The notes: a model not told the origin generated them from the sequence alone. Positions 1 through 9,718 are shown, counted from the stretch's first letter. The stretch: DNA of 64,000 nucleotides from Miltoncostaea sp963703045 (GCA_963703045.1 OY969782.1:1674001-1738000); one strand, 5' to 3'. Made by a program: numbers and translations.

Positions 1-563
1 ACTTCGATCCGGCGTTCGTCACCGGGCTGCTCGGGCCGCTGCTCGACGACCCGGACCTCGGGTACGTGAAGGCGGTGTACGACCGCCGGCTCGGCGACGA
101 GGCGGACGGCGGGGGACGGGTCACCGAGATCTGCGCCCGGCCCCTGATCAACCTCTTCTACCCCGACCTCGCGGGGTTCGCCCAGCCCCTGTCGGGGGAG
201 GCGGCGGGCCGGCGCGAGCTGCTGTCGTCGGTGCCGTTCTTCGGCGGCTACGCCGTGGAGATCGGCCTGCTCATCGACCTGCTGCGAACGGCCGGGCTGG
301 GGGCACTCGCCCAGGTTAACCTCGGGCGCCGGCGCCACCACAACCAGCCGACGGCCGCCCTCGGGGCGATGGCCTCGACGATCTCCCAGGCCGTTCTGCG
401 GAGGCTGGCCGAGGAGGGCCGCGCGCCCGCGGGGCTCGCCGGCTCGGGGCTCTACGCGCGCCCGGCACGGGACGGTGGTGACGCGCTCACCCTCACGGTG
501 CTGGACACCCGCCCCGAGGAGCGCCCGCCCATGAGCGACGTGCTGCAGGCGAGCGCGGCCTGA
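1..563 (+). CDS. gpgS: Glucosyl-3-phosphoglycerate synthase, C-terminal part
   Basis: The gene enters from the left edge (reading frame begins at base 3), so only about 186 C-terminal residues are seen. The family transfers glucose from a nucleotide sugar to 3-phosphoglycerate, the first step of glucosylglycerate and of methylglucose lipopolysaccharide in actinobacteria. Visible family features are the aspartate-rich acceptor-side stretch DPDLGYVKAVYDR, a conserved segment ending in FFGGYAVEIGLLID, and the signature QVNLGRRRHHNQP followed by a helical tail. The neighbouring downstream HAD phosphatase fits the second step of the same pathway. The family identification is strong; the exact donor sugar (glucose or mannose) cannot be decided from this fragment. 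Confidence 0.88.
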   Translation, partial: FDPAFVTGLLGPLLDDPDLGYVKAVYDRRLGDEADGGGRVTEICARPLINLFYPDLAGFAQPLSGEAAGRRELLSSVPFFGGYAVEIGLLIDLLRTAGLGALAQVNLGRRRHHNQPTAALGAMASTISQAVLRRLAEEGRAPAGLAGSGLYARPARDGGDALTLTVLDTRPEERPPMSDVLQASAA

Positions 564-595
564 ACGGGCACCGCAACGGTGGCGCGCCGGGGCGC

Positions 596-1333
596 GTGGT
601 CTACCTCGACCTCGACGGGACCCTGCTCGGCCCCTCGGGATCGATCCTGCGCGACGCGGAGGGCCGCTTCTCGGACGCGGGCGTGCGCGCCCTCGCGCTG
701 CTCGACGACGCCGGCGTGCCGGTCGTGCTGGTCAGCGGACGCAGCCGGCGGCGGCTCGAGGCGGTGGCCCAGACGCTCGGCGCGGTGGGCGTGCTGCCCG
801 AGCTCGGCGCCACGGACGCCGGCTATCCGACGGCGCCCGGCGAGACCGTGCACGACGCGATCGCCCGCACCGGTGTCCCCGCGGCCCTGCTGAGCGCCGA
901 GCCGGGCCTCGCCCCCCATCCCCTGGCCGCGTGGGGGCGCGAGGGCAGCCACGTCTTCCTGGGCCGCGTCGGCACGGGGGCGGCACCGCTGGTGCGCACG
1001 CTGAGCGACGGCGCGCTGCGGCTGGCCGACAACGGGCGCACCGGCCCGGACGGGGCCCACATCTTCCACCTGCTGCCCGCGAGCGCGAGCAAGGCCGCCG
1101 CGGTCGCCCGCGACATCGCCGCGCGCGGCGCCGACCCGGACGCCTGCCTCGCCGTGGGCGACAGCGCGCAGGACCTCGACATCGGCCGGACGGTGGGCGC
1201 CGTCGCGATCGTCTCCAACGGGGCCGCGGCGGACCCCGCGATCGCCGCCTCGGCGCCCTGGGTCACGCGGGCGCCCTACGGGGCCGGCGTGCTCGAGGCC
1301 GTCGAGGACTGGCTCAGGCGGCGGGCGGGATGA
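596..1333 (+). CDS. HAD-IIB phosphatase, likely glucosyl-3-phosphoglycerate phosphatase
   Basis: A HAD hydrolase of about 245 residues. Motif I is DLDGTLL near residue 5, motif II is the SGR at about residue 43, the catalytic lysine lies in SASKAAAV and motif III is GDSAQDLDI. This arrangement matches the HAD-IIB mannosyl/glucosyl-3-phosphoglycerate phosphatase family, which removes the phosphate from the GpgS product. The gene follows gpgS by 33 bases and is probably co-transcribed. The chosen start is GTG 596; the frame is open a little further upstream (a CTG at 560), so the N-terminus could be longer. Assignment to the glucosylglycerate pathway rests on the neighbour as well as the motifs. 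Confidence 0.8.
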   Translation: MVYLDLDGTLLGPSGSILRDAEGRFSDAGVRALALLDDAGVPVVLVSGRSRRRLEAVAQTLGAVGVLPELGATDAGYPTAPGETVHDAIARTGVPAALLSAEPGLAPHPLAAWGREGSHVFLGRVGTGAAPLVRTLSDGALRLADNGRTGPDGAHIFHLLPASASKAAAVARDIAARGADPDACLAVGDSAQDLDIGRTVGAVAIVSNGAAADPAIAASAPWVTRAPYGAGVLEAVEDWLRRRAG

Positions 1334-1688
1334 CCCGGGGCTGAGGGACCGGCCGGGCGCAGACCCGCGCGACCTCGGTCCACGCCCGGAGCGCCGCGTG
1401 GGCGCGACGGGCGCGCGGACGCGGAGCCTCGGTGCGGCGGGCCTGGGCGAGCACGCGGTGGGCGGGACGGGCGGTGGGGCAGCGCCCCCACTGGGTCGCC
1501 AGCGTCCCCGCGCGGGCGATGGCGGCGTCGCCGGGGGCCGCGGAGGCCGGGGCGGCCGCTCCGAGCGCCGGGATGAGCGCGGCGAGGGCGACGAGCAGGA
1601 GGGCGAGGACGGTGCGCAGGGGTGGCTCCCGGTGGGACGGTCGATCCGTGACGTGGGGGAGGTTGCCGCGCCGCGCGCCCGGCGGCAC
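1314..1688 (-). CDS. Small secreted hypothetical protein
   Basis: About 124 residues. A basic N-terminal stretch is followed by a hydrophobic core TVLALLLVALAALIPAL and an AASA-type cleavage site, so it is probably exported. The mature part is short, Arg/Ala-rich and contains two cysteines (WGRC, VARVC) that could pair. No family recognised. It is the last gene of the minus-strand run that starts with the response regulator at 6286, and its 3' end overlaps the convergent HAD phosphatase by 20 bases. The start could be GTG 1688 or GTG 1715. Confidence 0.5.
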   Translation of the reverse strand: MPPGARRGNLPHVTDRPSHREPPLRTVLALLLVALAALIPALGAAAPASAAPGDAAIARAGTLATQWGRCPTARPAHRVLAQARRTEAPRPRARRAHAALRAWTEVARVCARPVPQPRVIPPAA

Positions 1689-1745
1689 GCGACGATCGGG
1701 GGGCGGTGACCCCACCGCGGGTCCAGTCGACCCCGCGGCGCGCCG

Positions 1746-2885
1746 TCAGCGGGAGGCCGCGCCCCACAGGCCGGCGACGGCCGCGGCGGCCGCGGCGAGG
1801 TCGGCCTCGGCCGACGCGAGGGCCGCCTCGAGGGGCGTCACGCCGCGGCCGATCGCCAGCGCCGCCGCGAACCCGGCCCGCCGGATGGCCCCGGGCCCCA
1901 GGGCGACCTCGCCGCACAGGGCGACGCACGGCACGCCCGCGCCGGCGCAGGCGGCGGCGACCGCGGCGGGGGCCTTGCCGGCGAGGCTGGTCGCGTCGAG
2001 GCGCCCTTCGCCGGTGATGCAGAGATCGGCGCCCTCGAGCCGGCGGGCCAGACCGACGGCGTCGAGCACGAGGGGGGCGCCGGGCGTCAGCTCGGCGCCG
2101 AGCAGCGCGGCCAGCCCCCCGGCGGCGCCGCCCGCCGCCCCCGCTCCCGGAAGCGCCTGCAGGTCGATGCCCGTGGCCCCCCGCACCACGCCGGCGAGGT
2201 GCGCGAGCCCGGCGTCGAGCCGCGCGACGGCCCCCGCGTCGGCCCCCTTCTGCGGCCCGTAGACGCGGGCCGCCCCGTCGGGGCCGTGGAAGGGGTTGGC
2301 CACGTCGCAGGCCACCTGGATGACGGTGTCGTCGAGTCGCGGGTCGCGGCCACGCAGGTCGAGGGCCGCCACCCGGGCCATGTCGCACCCGCGGCCCTCC
2401 AGCGGGGCGCCGTCGGCGTCGAGGGCGCGCACCCCGAGAGCCAGGGCCAGTCCGAGCCCGCCGTCGGTGGTGGCGCTGCCGCCGAGACCGACCACGATGC
2501 GCCGGGCGCCGAGGTCGAGGGCGGCCCGGATCAGCTCACCCGTGCCGCGGGTGGTCGTGGCCTCGGGGTCGCGCTCGTCGGCCCGCAGACGCTCGTACCC
2601 GGACGCCTGCGCCAGCTCGACCACGGCCACGTGACCGGGCAGCTCCCCGAGGACGGCCTCGACCGGGCGACCCAGGGGATCGGCGACCGTGGCGCCCCGC
2701 CGGCGCCCGCGGGCGGCGGCGACCAGCGCGTCGAGGGTCCCCTCCCCGCCGTCGGCGACCGGCACCGCGCGGATCTCGACGCCGGCCGGCGAGGCCAGCC
2801 GCAGGCCCGCCGCGATCGCACGGGCCGCCCCCGCCGCCGGCAGCGACCCCTTGAAGGGCGCCGGCGCGACGACGACGACGGTCAC
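1746..2885 (-). CDS. glxK: Glycerate kinase (GlxK/GarK family)
   Basis: A 379-residue protein with the whole-family pattern of glycerate kinase type 1: N-terminal APAPFKGSL, the PVADGGEGT motif near residue 45, VGLGGSATTDGG in the middle, and ITGEGRLD followed by GKAP towards the C-terminus. It phosphorylates D-glycerate with ATP, usually to 2-phosphoglycerate. The GTG start at 2885 overlaps the stop of the upstream dehydrogenase (GTGA), so the two are translationally coupled. Lying beside gpgS, it could recover glycerate released when glucosylglycerate is hydrolysed; that link is inference. Intact, usual length. Confidence 0.92.
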   Translation of the reverse strand: MTVVVVAPAPFKGSLPAAGAARAIAAGLRLASPAGVEIRAVPVADGGEGTLDALVAAARGRRRGATVADPLGRPVEAVLGELPGHVAVVELAQASGYERLRADERDPEATTTRGTGELIRAALDLGARRIVVGLGGSATTDGGLGLALALGVRALDADGAPLEGRGCDMARVAALDLRGRDPRLDDTVIQVACDVANPFHGPDGAARVYGPQKGADAGAVARLDAGLAHLAGVVRGATGIDLQALPGAGAAGGAAGGLAALLGAELTPGAPLVLDAVGLARRLEGADLCITGEGRLDATSLAGKAPAAVAAACAGAGVPCVALCGEVALGPGAIRRAGFAAALAIGRGVTPLEAALASAEADLAAAAAAVAGLWGAASR

Positions 2886-3766
2886 TCCCCGGCCGGCGGC
2901 GGGGGCGACGCCACGGCGCGACGCGGCCAGTCGAGCTGCAGGAAGTCGACGATCTCGTCGTGCCAGAGGCGGTCGTCGGTGGTGGCGGCGCGCGTCGCCG
3001 CCAGGCCCGCGGCGTCGTCGCCGACGGTGATCCGGAACGGCGGGTGGTCGGACGACGCCGCCCGCACGATCGCCTCGGCCACCACGGCGGCCGGCGTGGG
3101 GGTGCGCGCGCGCCACGCCGCCATGCCACGGCGCAGGTCGTCCAGCAGGGGCACGTAGGGGCCCTCGCCGCGCGCCAGCGACCCCGTCGGGCGGGTGGCG
3201 CGGGGGAAGTCGGTGTCGACCATCCCGGGCTCGACCGAGCAGACGCTCACGCCGAACGGGCGGCACTCGACCGCCAGGGCCTCGGCCATGGCGAGCAGCG
3301 CGTACTTGGAGGCGTGGTACATGCCGACCAGCGGGTTCGAGATGCGCGCCCCGATCGACGAGGTGAACACGATCGTCCCGGTGCCGCGGGCCCGCATCGC
3401 GGGCAGCGCCGCCTGCACCACCGCCACCGCCCCGATGAAGTTGGTCTCGAACATGGCGCGCACCTCGTCGAGATCGACGTCCTCGACGGCGCCCAGCACG
3501 GCGTACCCGGCGTTGCCGACCAGGGCGTCGAGGGCGCCGCCCGCCAGGCGCTCCGCCTCGGCGACGGCGGCGGCGACGGAGGCCGCCTCGGTCACGTCGC
3601 AGTGCACGAGGTGCACATCGGGCAGGCCGGCGTAGGCCGCCCGGGCGGCGTCGAGGTCGCGGACGCCGGCCACCGCGCGCCACCCCGAGGCGGCGAACAG
3701 CTCCACGCTGGCGCGGCCGATGCCGCGGCCGGCGCCGGTGACGAGGACGGTCCGGGGGGTGCTCAC
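2882..3766 (-). CDS. Short-chain dehydrogenase/reductase
   Basis: A classical SDR of 294 residues. The nucleotide-binding TGAGRGIG is at residues 10-17, NAG is present (GNAGYAVLG), the catalytic serine lies in FTSSIG and the YHASK motif supplies Tyr and Lys. It resembles the oxidoreductase/ketoreductase SDRs annotated as retinol or 3-oxoacyl reductases, but the substrate cannot be read from the sequence. It starts 11 bases after the histidine kinase stop and overlaps glycerate kinase by 4 bases, so all belong to one transcription unit. Confidence 0.88.
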   Translation of the reverse strand: MSTPRTVLVTGAGRGIGRASVELFAASGWRAVAGVRDLDAARAAYAGLPDVHLVHCDVTEAASVAAAVAEAERLAGGALDALVGNAGYAVLGAVEDVDLDEVRAMFETNFIGAVAVVQAALPAMRARGTGTIVFTSSIGARISNPLVGMYHASKYALLAMAEALAVECRPFGVSVCSVEPGMVDTDFPRATRPTGSLARGEGPYVPLLDDLRRGMAAWRARTPTPAAVVAEAIVRAASSDHPPFRITVGDDAAGLAATRAATTDDRLWHDEIVDFLQLDWPRRAVASPPPPAGE

Positions 3767-3777
3767 GGGCGCGAAGG

Positions 3778-5595
3778 CTACCCCGCCTGCCCGGGGGGCG
3801 GGCCGATCCCGGAGAGGTCGGGGATCGGCGACTCCTCGGTGACCGCCCCCGCGTCGCGCAGCGGCAGCCGCAGCGTGAAGGTGCTGCCCGCCCCCAGGGC
3901 CGACTCGAGCTCGATGCCCCCACGGTGGGCGACGGCGAGCCCGCGCGCGATGGCCAGCCCGAGGCCGGCGCTACGCCCCTCGCGCGACGGATCGCCGCGA
4001 TAGAAGCGGTCGAACACGAACGGGCGGTCGTCCTCGGCGATGCCGTCGCCGGTGTCGCGCACGGCGATCGTGCCGTCCTGCCCGTCGCGGCCGACGACCA
4101 CCTCGACGCGGCCGCCGGGAGGGGTGTGGCGCAGGGCGTTGTCGAGCAGGATCAGCAGGATCTGCTCGACGCGGGCGGGGTCGACCTCGACGGTGACCGG
4201 ATCGGCGGTCGACGGGGCGACGGTCAGCGACACGCCGTCGCGCTCCGCGAGCGGGGCGCGCGGCGCCACCACGACCTCGGCGAGGTCGTCCAGGGCGATC
4301 ACCTGCCGCTCGAGCGGCAACGCGCCCGCGTCGAGCCGGGCGAGCTGCAGCTGCTCCTCGACCAGCCGCTCCAGGCGTGCGGTCTCGAGGGTCATCGCCG
4401 CGAGGAACTCGCGCCGGTGCCGCTCGCCCACCCCGCCGTCCTCCAGCAGCTCGAGGAATCCCTTGAGCGCGGCGATGGGCGTCTTGAGCTCGTGCGAGAC
4501 GTTCGCGACCAGGTCGCGGCGGGCCCGGTCGAGCCGCCGCTCCTCGGTGACGTCGCGCAGCGTGATGACCGTGCCGGCCGTGTCGTCGGCGGCGAGCCGG
4601 GCGGCGTGCAGATCGAGCTCGGCACCGCCGGGGAGGACCACGAGGCGGCGCTCGGTGGGCGCCGCGTCGGGCCTGCGCGCCGCCAGCACCGCGTCGACCA
4701 CCGCGGCCGGGAGGGCGTCGAGGCGCGCCGACTCGGCGCCCTCGGGGAGGCCCAGGAGGCGGTTGGCGGCGTCGTTGGCGACGGTCACGGTGCCGTCCGG
4801 CCCGACCCTCAGCACGCCCTCGGCCAGAGAGCCGATCATCGCGCGGTCGCGGTCGCGCTCGCTCGTGATCTCGGCCACGAGCGACTGCAGGCGGCCCGCC
4901 ATGCCGTTGAGGCTCTCGCCGAGGGTCACGATCTCCTGCGGGGCGATCCGCCCGCGCGGGTACCGGGCCGAGAGGTCGCCGCCCGCGAGCGTGGCGGCCG
5001 TCGACGCGAGGCGCCGGATGCGCCCCCCCAGCACGCGGGCGATGGCCACTCCGGCGAGCGCGGCGAGGCCGAGCACGGCGATCATCGCGAGGACGACCCG
5101 CTGGCGCACGATCGCGAGCTCGGGCGCGAGGCCCGAGACCTCCCGGGCCGCCACGATGACGCCGTCGCCGCCCCCCGCCCGCACGAACGGCACCGACGTC
5201 GCCACCGCCTCGTCGCCCGGCAGCAGCAGCGTCGTGCCGGGGCTGATGCCCCGGCCGAGACGGGCCAGGATGACGGGCTGCGCGGGCACGACCACGCTCT
5301 GGCCGCGGGCGAAGCCCGGCGGACGGTAGGTCACGCTGGCCTCGGCGCCGGTCTCGCTGCGGACCCGCTGGGCGAGCTCGGCGATGCCGCTCTCGAGCGA
5401 GACGTCGGGGTCGACGGCGATGGCCTGCACGGCCCGGCGCAGGTCGTTGGCGTCGCGCTTGGCGCGATCGCCGCGCACGCTCGACTCGAGGGTGGGCAGC
5501 ACCACGAGCAGCACCGCGAGGCTGGCCGCCATGCCCACGGCGAGCAGGGCGCCGACGAGCCACCCCTGCAGGCCGAAGCTGCGGCGCCGGTTCAC
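3778..5595 (-). CDS. Membrane sensor histidine kinase (PhoR-like)
   Basis: A 605-residue kinase. One membrane segment lies at about residues 10-32 and a second at about 175-195, framing an extracytoplasmic sensor of roughly 140 residues. Then come a HAMP region, a PAS-like segment (MIGSLAEGVLRVGPDG), the HisKA phosphorylation motif NVSHELKTP and an HATPase domain with N-box LLDNALRHTPPGG, G1 DTGDGI and G2 AGLGLAI. The GTG start at 5595 overlaps the stop of the regulator gene, so it partners that OmpR-type regulator. The sensor-HAMP-PAS-HisKA order is typical of phosphate-responsive PhoR-type kinases, but no signal is proven. Confidence 0.93.
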   Translation of the reverse strand: MNRRRSFGLQGWLVGALLAVGMAASLAVLLVVLPTLESSVRGDRAKRDANDLRRAVQAIAVDPDVSLESGIAELAQRVRSETGAEASVTYRPPGFARGQSVVVPAQPVILARLGRGISPGTTLLLPGDEAVATSVPFVRAGGGDGVIVAAREVSGLAPELAIVRQRVVLAMIAVLGLAALAGVAIARVLGGRIRRLASTAATLAGGDLSARYPRGRIAPQEIVTLGESLNGMAGRLQSLVAEITSERDRDRAMIGSLAEGVLRVGPDGTVTVANDAANRLLGLPEGAESARLDALPAAVVDAVLAARRPDAAPTERRLVVLPGGAELDLHAARLAADDTAGTVITLRDVTEERRLDRARRDLVANVSHELKTPIAALKGFLELLEDGGVGERHRREFLAAMTLETARLERLVEEQLQLARLDAGALPLERQVIALDDLAEVVVAPRAPLAERDGVSLTVAPSTADPVTVEVDPARVEQILLILLDNALRHTPPGGRVEVVVGRDGQDGTIAVRDTGDGIAEDDRPFVFDRFYRGDPSREGRSAGLGLAIARGLAVAHRGGIELESALGAGSTFTLRLPLRDAGAVTEESPIPDLSGIGPPPGQAG

Positions 5596-6286
5596 CCTCC
5601 CGGGCCCTCCCCGCCGAACGCGTAGCCCACCCCGCGCACGGTGCGGATCAGCACCGGCGCGGCCGCGTCGTGCTCCACCTTCTGCCGCAGGTGCCGCACG
5701 TGCACGTCCACGCTCCGCAGGTCGCCGAAGAAGTCGCCCTTCCAGAGGTGGTTCATCAGCTCCTCGCGGGTGAACACGCGGCGGGGGAGCTCGCCAGCTT
5801 GTGCAGGATCTCGAACTCGGAGTAGGTGAGCGGCAGCTCCTGGCCGTCGCGCATGACCGTGCGCGAGACCGTGTCGATCTCGAGGTCGCCGGCCCGCAGC
5901 GGGGCCGACCGGTCGGGCTCGAGCCGCGCCCGGCGCAGGTTCGCCTTGACGCGCGAGACCAGCTCGCGCGGGGAGAACGGCTTCGTGACGTAGTCGTCGG
6001 CCCCGAGCTCGAGGCCGAGCACCTTGTCGAGCTCCTCGCCCCGCGCCGACAGCATGATGATCGGGATGGTCCGCTCGGCCCGGATCCGCTTGCAGACCTC
6101 GAGCCCGTCGAGGCCCGGGAGCATGATGTCGAGCACCACGAGGTTGACGGTCTCGCGGCCGACGATCTCGAGGGCGTCATCCCCCCGGCCGGTCGTGACG
6201 ACCGCGAAGCCCGCGTCCTGCAGCGCGTACTCGACGATGGTGCGGATGGACTGCTCGTCCTCGACGACGAGGATGCGATCGGACAC
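5592..6286 (-). CDS. OmpR/PhoB-type response regulator, one-base frameshift
   Basis: The receiver domain has the acidic pair E9/D10, phospho-acceptor D53 (VVLDIMLPG) and K102 (VTKPFSP); a winged-helix trans-regulatory domain follows, ending DVHVRHLRQKVE and TVRGVGYAF. The frame breaks near 5785-5790 at a run of five C (read on the minus strand): adding one C restores LASSP-RRVFTREELMNHLW, the normal join of this family, giving 231 residues. The most likely cause is a missed base in the consensus, not gene loss. Start GTG 6286 is preceded by GGGAGG about 15 bases upstream. First gene of the minus-strand unit with the kinase, SDR and glycerate kinase. Confidence 0.88.
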
Positions 6287-6382
6287 GTGTGGGGCGACCT
6301 CCCGGGCGTGGTGCCGAGCTCGATCGTAGCGGGGTCCGGGGAGTGGGCGGTCGGTCTTCTCGGAGCCTTAAGACTCGGGCGC

Positions 6383-6388
6383 TACCCT
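6383..6388 (+). promoter_or_regulatory. -10 hexamer TACCCT of a putative leaderless promoter for the protease gene
   Basis: TACCCT stands 7 bases before the GTG start at 6396, so transcription would begin at or next to the start codon. No Shine-Dalgarno-like sequence fits between them. The same spacing recurs before several other non-coupled genes in this window. Confidence 0.45.
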
Positions 6389-6395
6389 CCACGAC

Positions 6396-7613
6396 GTGCC
6401 GCCATACGGACCACGGCTGAACCCCTTCGCGCCGCCCCCGCCGCGCCGCCGCCCGCCGCGATGGCTGGCCGGCGCCCTGCTGCCGGCCGTCGTGGGTGGC
6501 GTCGTCGCCCTGGGCGGGGCCGCGGTGACCGGCAACCTCGGGGGCGACACCGTCATCGAGCGCGTCGATCCGACCCCGCTGCCCGTCGCCGTCGCCGGCG
6601 CGTCGGCCGGCGGCGACGGCGCTCCCGCCCGCGTGGGCTCGCCGAGCGTGCAGGCGGTGGTCGCCGCGGCGTCGCCGGCCGTGGTCAAGGTGACGACCGG
6701 CGACGCCGTCGCCGGCGCGCGCCTCGGATCGGGCTTCCTCGTCGACCGGCGCGGGCGCGTGCTGACCAATGCCCACGTGGTCGACGACTCGACGACCGTC
6801 ACGTTGCTGTTCGAGGACGGCACCGAATCGCGCGCGCGGGTGCTGGGGACCGACGAGAGCACGGACCTCGCCGTGCTGAGGGCCGACAGCGTGCCGCCCG
6901 GGGTGCGCCCGCTGACCCTGCGCCGCAGCGCCGACCTGGTCGTCGGCGACCCGGTGATCGCGATCGGCAACCCCTTCGGGCTCGACCGCACGGCCACGAC
7001 GGGCATCGTCTCCGCGCTCAAGCGCAGCATCACCGCGCCCAACGGGTTCGAGATCCAGAACGTCGTGCAGACCGACGCCGCGATCAACCAGGGCAACTCG
7101 GGCGGTCCGCTGCTCGACGGGAGCGGCCGGGTCATCGGCATCAACTCCCAGATCGCGACCGAGAGCGGCGGCAGCGACGGCATCGGCTTCGCGGTCCCCA
7201 TCGACACCATCCGCCCCGTGGCCGACTCGATCATCGAGGACGGCACCGCCGAGCACGCCTGGCTCGGCGTCACCGGGCGCCAGATCACGCCGGCGGTGGC
7301 GACCGGGCTCGGCGACCCCGGGGTGCGGGGCGTGGCCGTGGTCGCGGTCGACGATCGCGGCCCGGCCGGGAAGGCGGGCCTGCGGGCCGCCACGACCGCG
7401 CCCGACGCCGACGTGCCGCGGGGCGGCGACCTGATCGTCGCCGTCGACGGGCGGTCGGTCGAGGACATGGCCGATGTCAGCCGCGCGGTCTCGTCGCGGG
7501 CGGTGGGCGCGACGATCAGCCTCACGGTGCAGCGCGACGGTTCGCGCCGCCGCATCGAGGTCGTGCTCGCCGACCGCCCGGACGACGTCGGGGTCTCGCC
7601 GGCCACCCCCTGA
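6396..7613 (+). CDS. HtrA-like membrane-anchored serine protease with PDZ domain
   Basis: A 405-residue trypsin-fold protease. A Pro/Arg-rich cytoplasmic N-terminus precedes one membrane segment at about residues 23-46. The catalytic triad is visible as H127 (LTNAHVV), D157 (STDLAVL) and S235 (GNSGGPLL). A PDZ domain occupies about residues 285-395, with HAWLGVTGR at its start and GGDLIVAVDG within it. The family acts outside the membrane in degrading or chaperoning damaged exported proteins. It is divergent from the response regulator gene, with about 110 bases between them, which would suit control by that two-component system though nothing in the sequence proves this. Confidence 0.93.
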   Translation: MPPYGPRLNPFAPPPPRRRPPRWLAGALLPAVVGGVVALGGAAVTGNLGGDTVIERVDPTPLPVAVAGASAGGDGAPARVGSPSVQAVVAAASPAVVKVTTGDAVAGARLGSGFLVDRRGRVLTNAHVVDDSTTVTLLFEDGTESRARVLGTDESTDLAVLRADSVPPGVRPLTLRRSADLVVGDPVIAIGNPFGLDRTATTGIVSALKRSITAPNGFEIQNVVQTDAAINQGNSGGPLLDGSGRVIGINSQIATESGGSDGIGFAVPIDTIRPVADSIIEDGTAEHAWLGVTGRQITPAVATGLGDPGVRGVAVVAVDDRGPAGKAGLRAATTAPDADVPRGGDLIVAVDGRSVEDMADVSRAVSSRAVGATISLTVQRDGSRRRIEVVLADRPDDVGVSPATP

Positions 7614-7632
7614 GCCCCGCCCCGCGCCCGCG

Positions 7633-9718
7633 TCAGCGGTTGCGCACCCGCAGGCGGGTCGAGGACCGGGGCCGCATCTGCACGGTGCCGAGGAAGCGGG
7701 CGCTGACCACGACGGTGCGCGCCGCGCCGGTGCGCCTGGGCCGCAGCAGGGTCGCGTAGCGACACACGCCCGCCCTCAGGCGCAGCGGGGCGGTGCGCAC
7801 CCCGACGGTGCGCCTGCCCACGGCCGCGCGCACCTGGACGCGACCCGCGCACCGGGGCGCCGGGCGGACCCGCGGCAGCACGAGCACGCCCGAGACGTCG
7901 ATGCGCCGCGCGACGCCGCGCCGGGGACGGCGCACGGCCGAGATGCGCAGCGCGCGAGGCAGCGACCGCACCATCCGCGGCGCCGGCGGGGGGACGGCCT
8001 GGACCGACGGCACGACGAGCGTCACGGCGCCCTCGTCGTCCTCGCCCGTGGGCCCGTTGCCCGGCGTCGAGTCGGGGTCGTAGAGGCTCGACGCCGCGAC
8101 CTGGGCGTTCACGGTGTAGACGCCGCTCGCCGTCATCCTGACCGGGACCCTGAGCGTCGCCGTCATGCCGGGGGCGAGCGATCCGACGCGCCACGCGCCC
8201 GGCGTGAAGCTGCCCTGGGTCGCCGAGACGGCTCCGACCGCCACGCCGTCCGGGACGGGCAGCGCCACGCCGACCGACTGGGTGGTGTCGACGCCCCCGT
8301 TGGAGGCCGTGATCACGAGCACCGCCGAGCCGCCGGAGTGCACCTCGCCCGTCGCGGCGCCGATCGACAGCGAGAGGTCGGCCACGAGGGGCGGCACGCT
8401 TCCCGCGACCGGTACGGGGCCCGCGAGCGCGACGCTCCGGACCGGGCTGTCCCCGACGCTCGACTCGTCTCCGTACCCCAGCCTCCCGCTGCCGCCGAAG
8501 CCCCAGCACCGCAGGGTGCCGTCGTCGAGGGAGACGCAGCTGTGCGAGTAGCCCACGCTCAGCGCGCGCGCGGTGCGGCCGGATCCGAGGGTCACCGGCG
8601 GGACCGACCCCGGGGTCTCGCCCGCCGTGTCGCCGATCGACCGGGTGTCGCCGAGACCCAGTCGACCGTTGCCGCCGAAGCCCCAGCACCGGACGGACTC
8701 GTTGTCGAGGATCGCGCAGCTGTGCGCCTCGCCGGCCGCGATGGCCGTGGCCGTGCGTCCCGGGCCGAGGTCGATCGGGGGGGCGGCGGCGGCGCTCGTG
8801 ATGTCGTCGGACGAGCCGTAGCCGAGCCGCCCGTCGGCCCCGAAGCCCCAGCAGCGGGCGGTGCCGTCGTCGAGGATCGCGCAGGTGTGGCCCCGGCCTC
8901 CCGAGACGGCGCGGGCGGTGCGCCCGCCGAGGTTCACGACGCCGGCCTGGCCGGGCGTCTCGTCGTCGCCGACGTCGGAGGTGCCGCCGCGACCGAGCTG
9001 GCCGCCCGAGCCGAAGCCCCAGCAGACCAGGGCGCCGTCGTCGCGGATGGCGCATGTGTGGAAGTCGCCGGCCGAGATCGCGACGGCCGTCCGGCCGGCG
9101 CCGATGTCGACCGCCCCGGCGGAGGCCGGGCTCTCGTTGTCGCCGATCGAGGCCTGGTTGCCGTACCCGAGCCGGCCGGACACGCCGTTGCCCCAGCAGG
9201 CGACGGCTCCGTCGCCGCGGATCACGCAGGTGTGGGAGGCGCCCGTCGTGATCGCGCGGGCCGTCCGGCTCGGCCCGATGTCCACCGGCGGGCGCGGCCG
9301 CCGGGGAGCGAACGTCGGCGGTGCCGCCGTATCCCAGGCGGCCGTTGGCCCCGAAGCCCCAGCAGCGCACGGTCGCGTCGTCGAGTATCGCGCACGTGTG
9401 GAAGTCGCCCGCGGCGACGGCCCGCACGGTGCGTCCCGGACCGAGATCGACCGCCGGCGCCGCCGACGCGCTCAGCACGTTCTGCTCACCGCCGTACCCG
9501 AGCCGTCCCGCCACGCCGCGCCCCCAGCAGTGCACCGACCGGTCGCCGACGACGGCGCACGTGTGCTCGTCGCCGAGGTCGAGGTACCCGGCCTGGCTCT
9601 CGCGGATCGCCGATGCCGCGCGCTCGCCGCTGGCGAGGGGGGTGATGGCGAGGACGCACATCACGACGGCCGCAGCGGCCAGCGCGATACGCGCCCACCG
9701 AGGGGGTGGGCTGTCCAT
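7633..9718 (-). CDS. Secreted RCC1-repeat beta-propeller protein with DUF11-like domain, one frameshift
   Basis: An N-terminal signal segment (IALAAAAVVMCVLAITPLA) is followed by seven copies of a roughly 50-residue repeat built on HTCAI...CWGFG..GRLGYGD, the number of blades in an RCC1 propeller. Each copy keeps one Cys after His-Thr and one in CWG, so each blade may hold a disulfide. After the propeller come a DUF11/CARDB-like immunoglobulin segment (about 110 residues) and a basic tail with several cysteines. The frame shifts once near 9287-9292 inside the blade-two/blade-three junction; one surplus base explains it. RCC1 repeats bind proteins or chromatin in eukaryotes; in secreted bacterial forms the role is unknown. 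Convergent with the protease gene. Confidence 0.82.
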
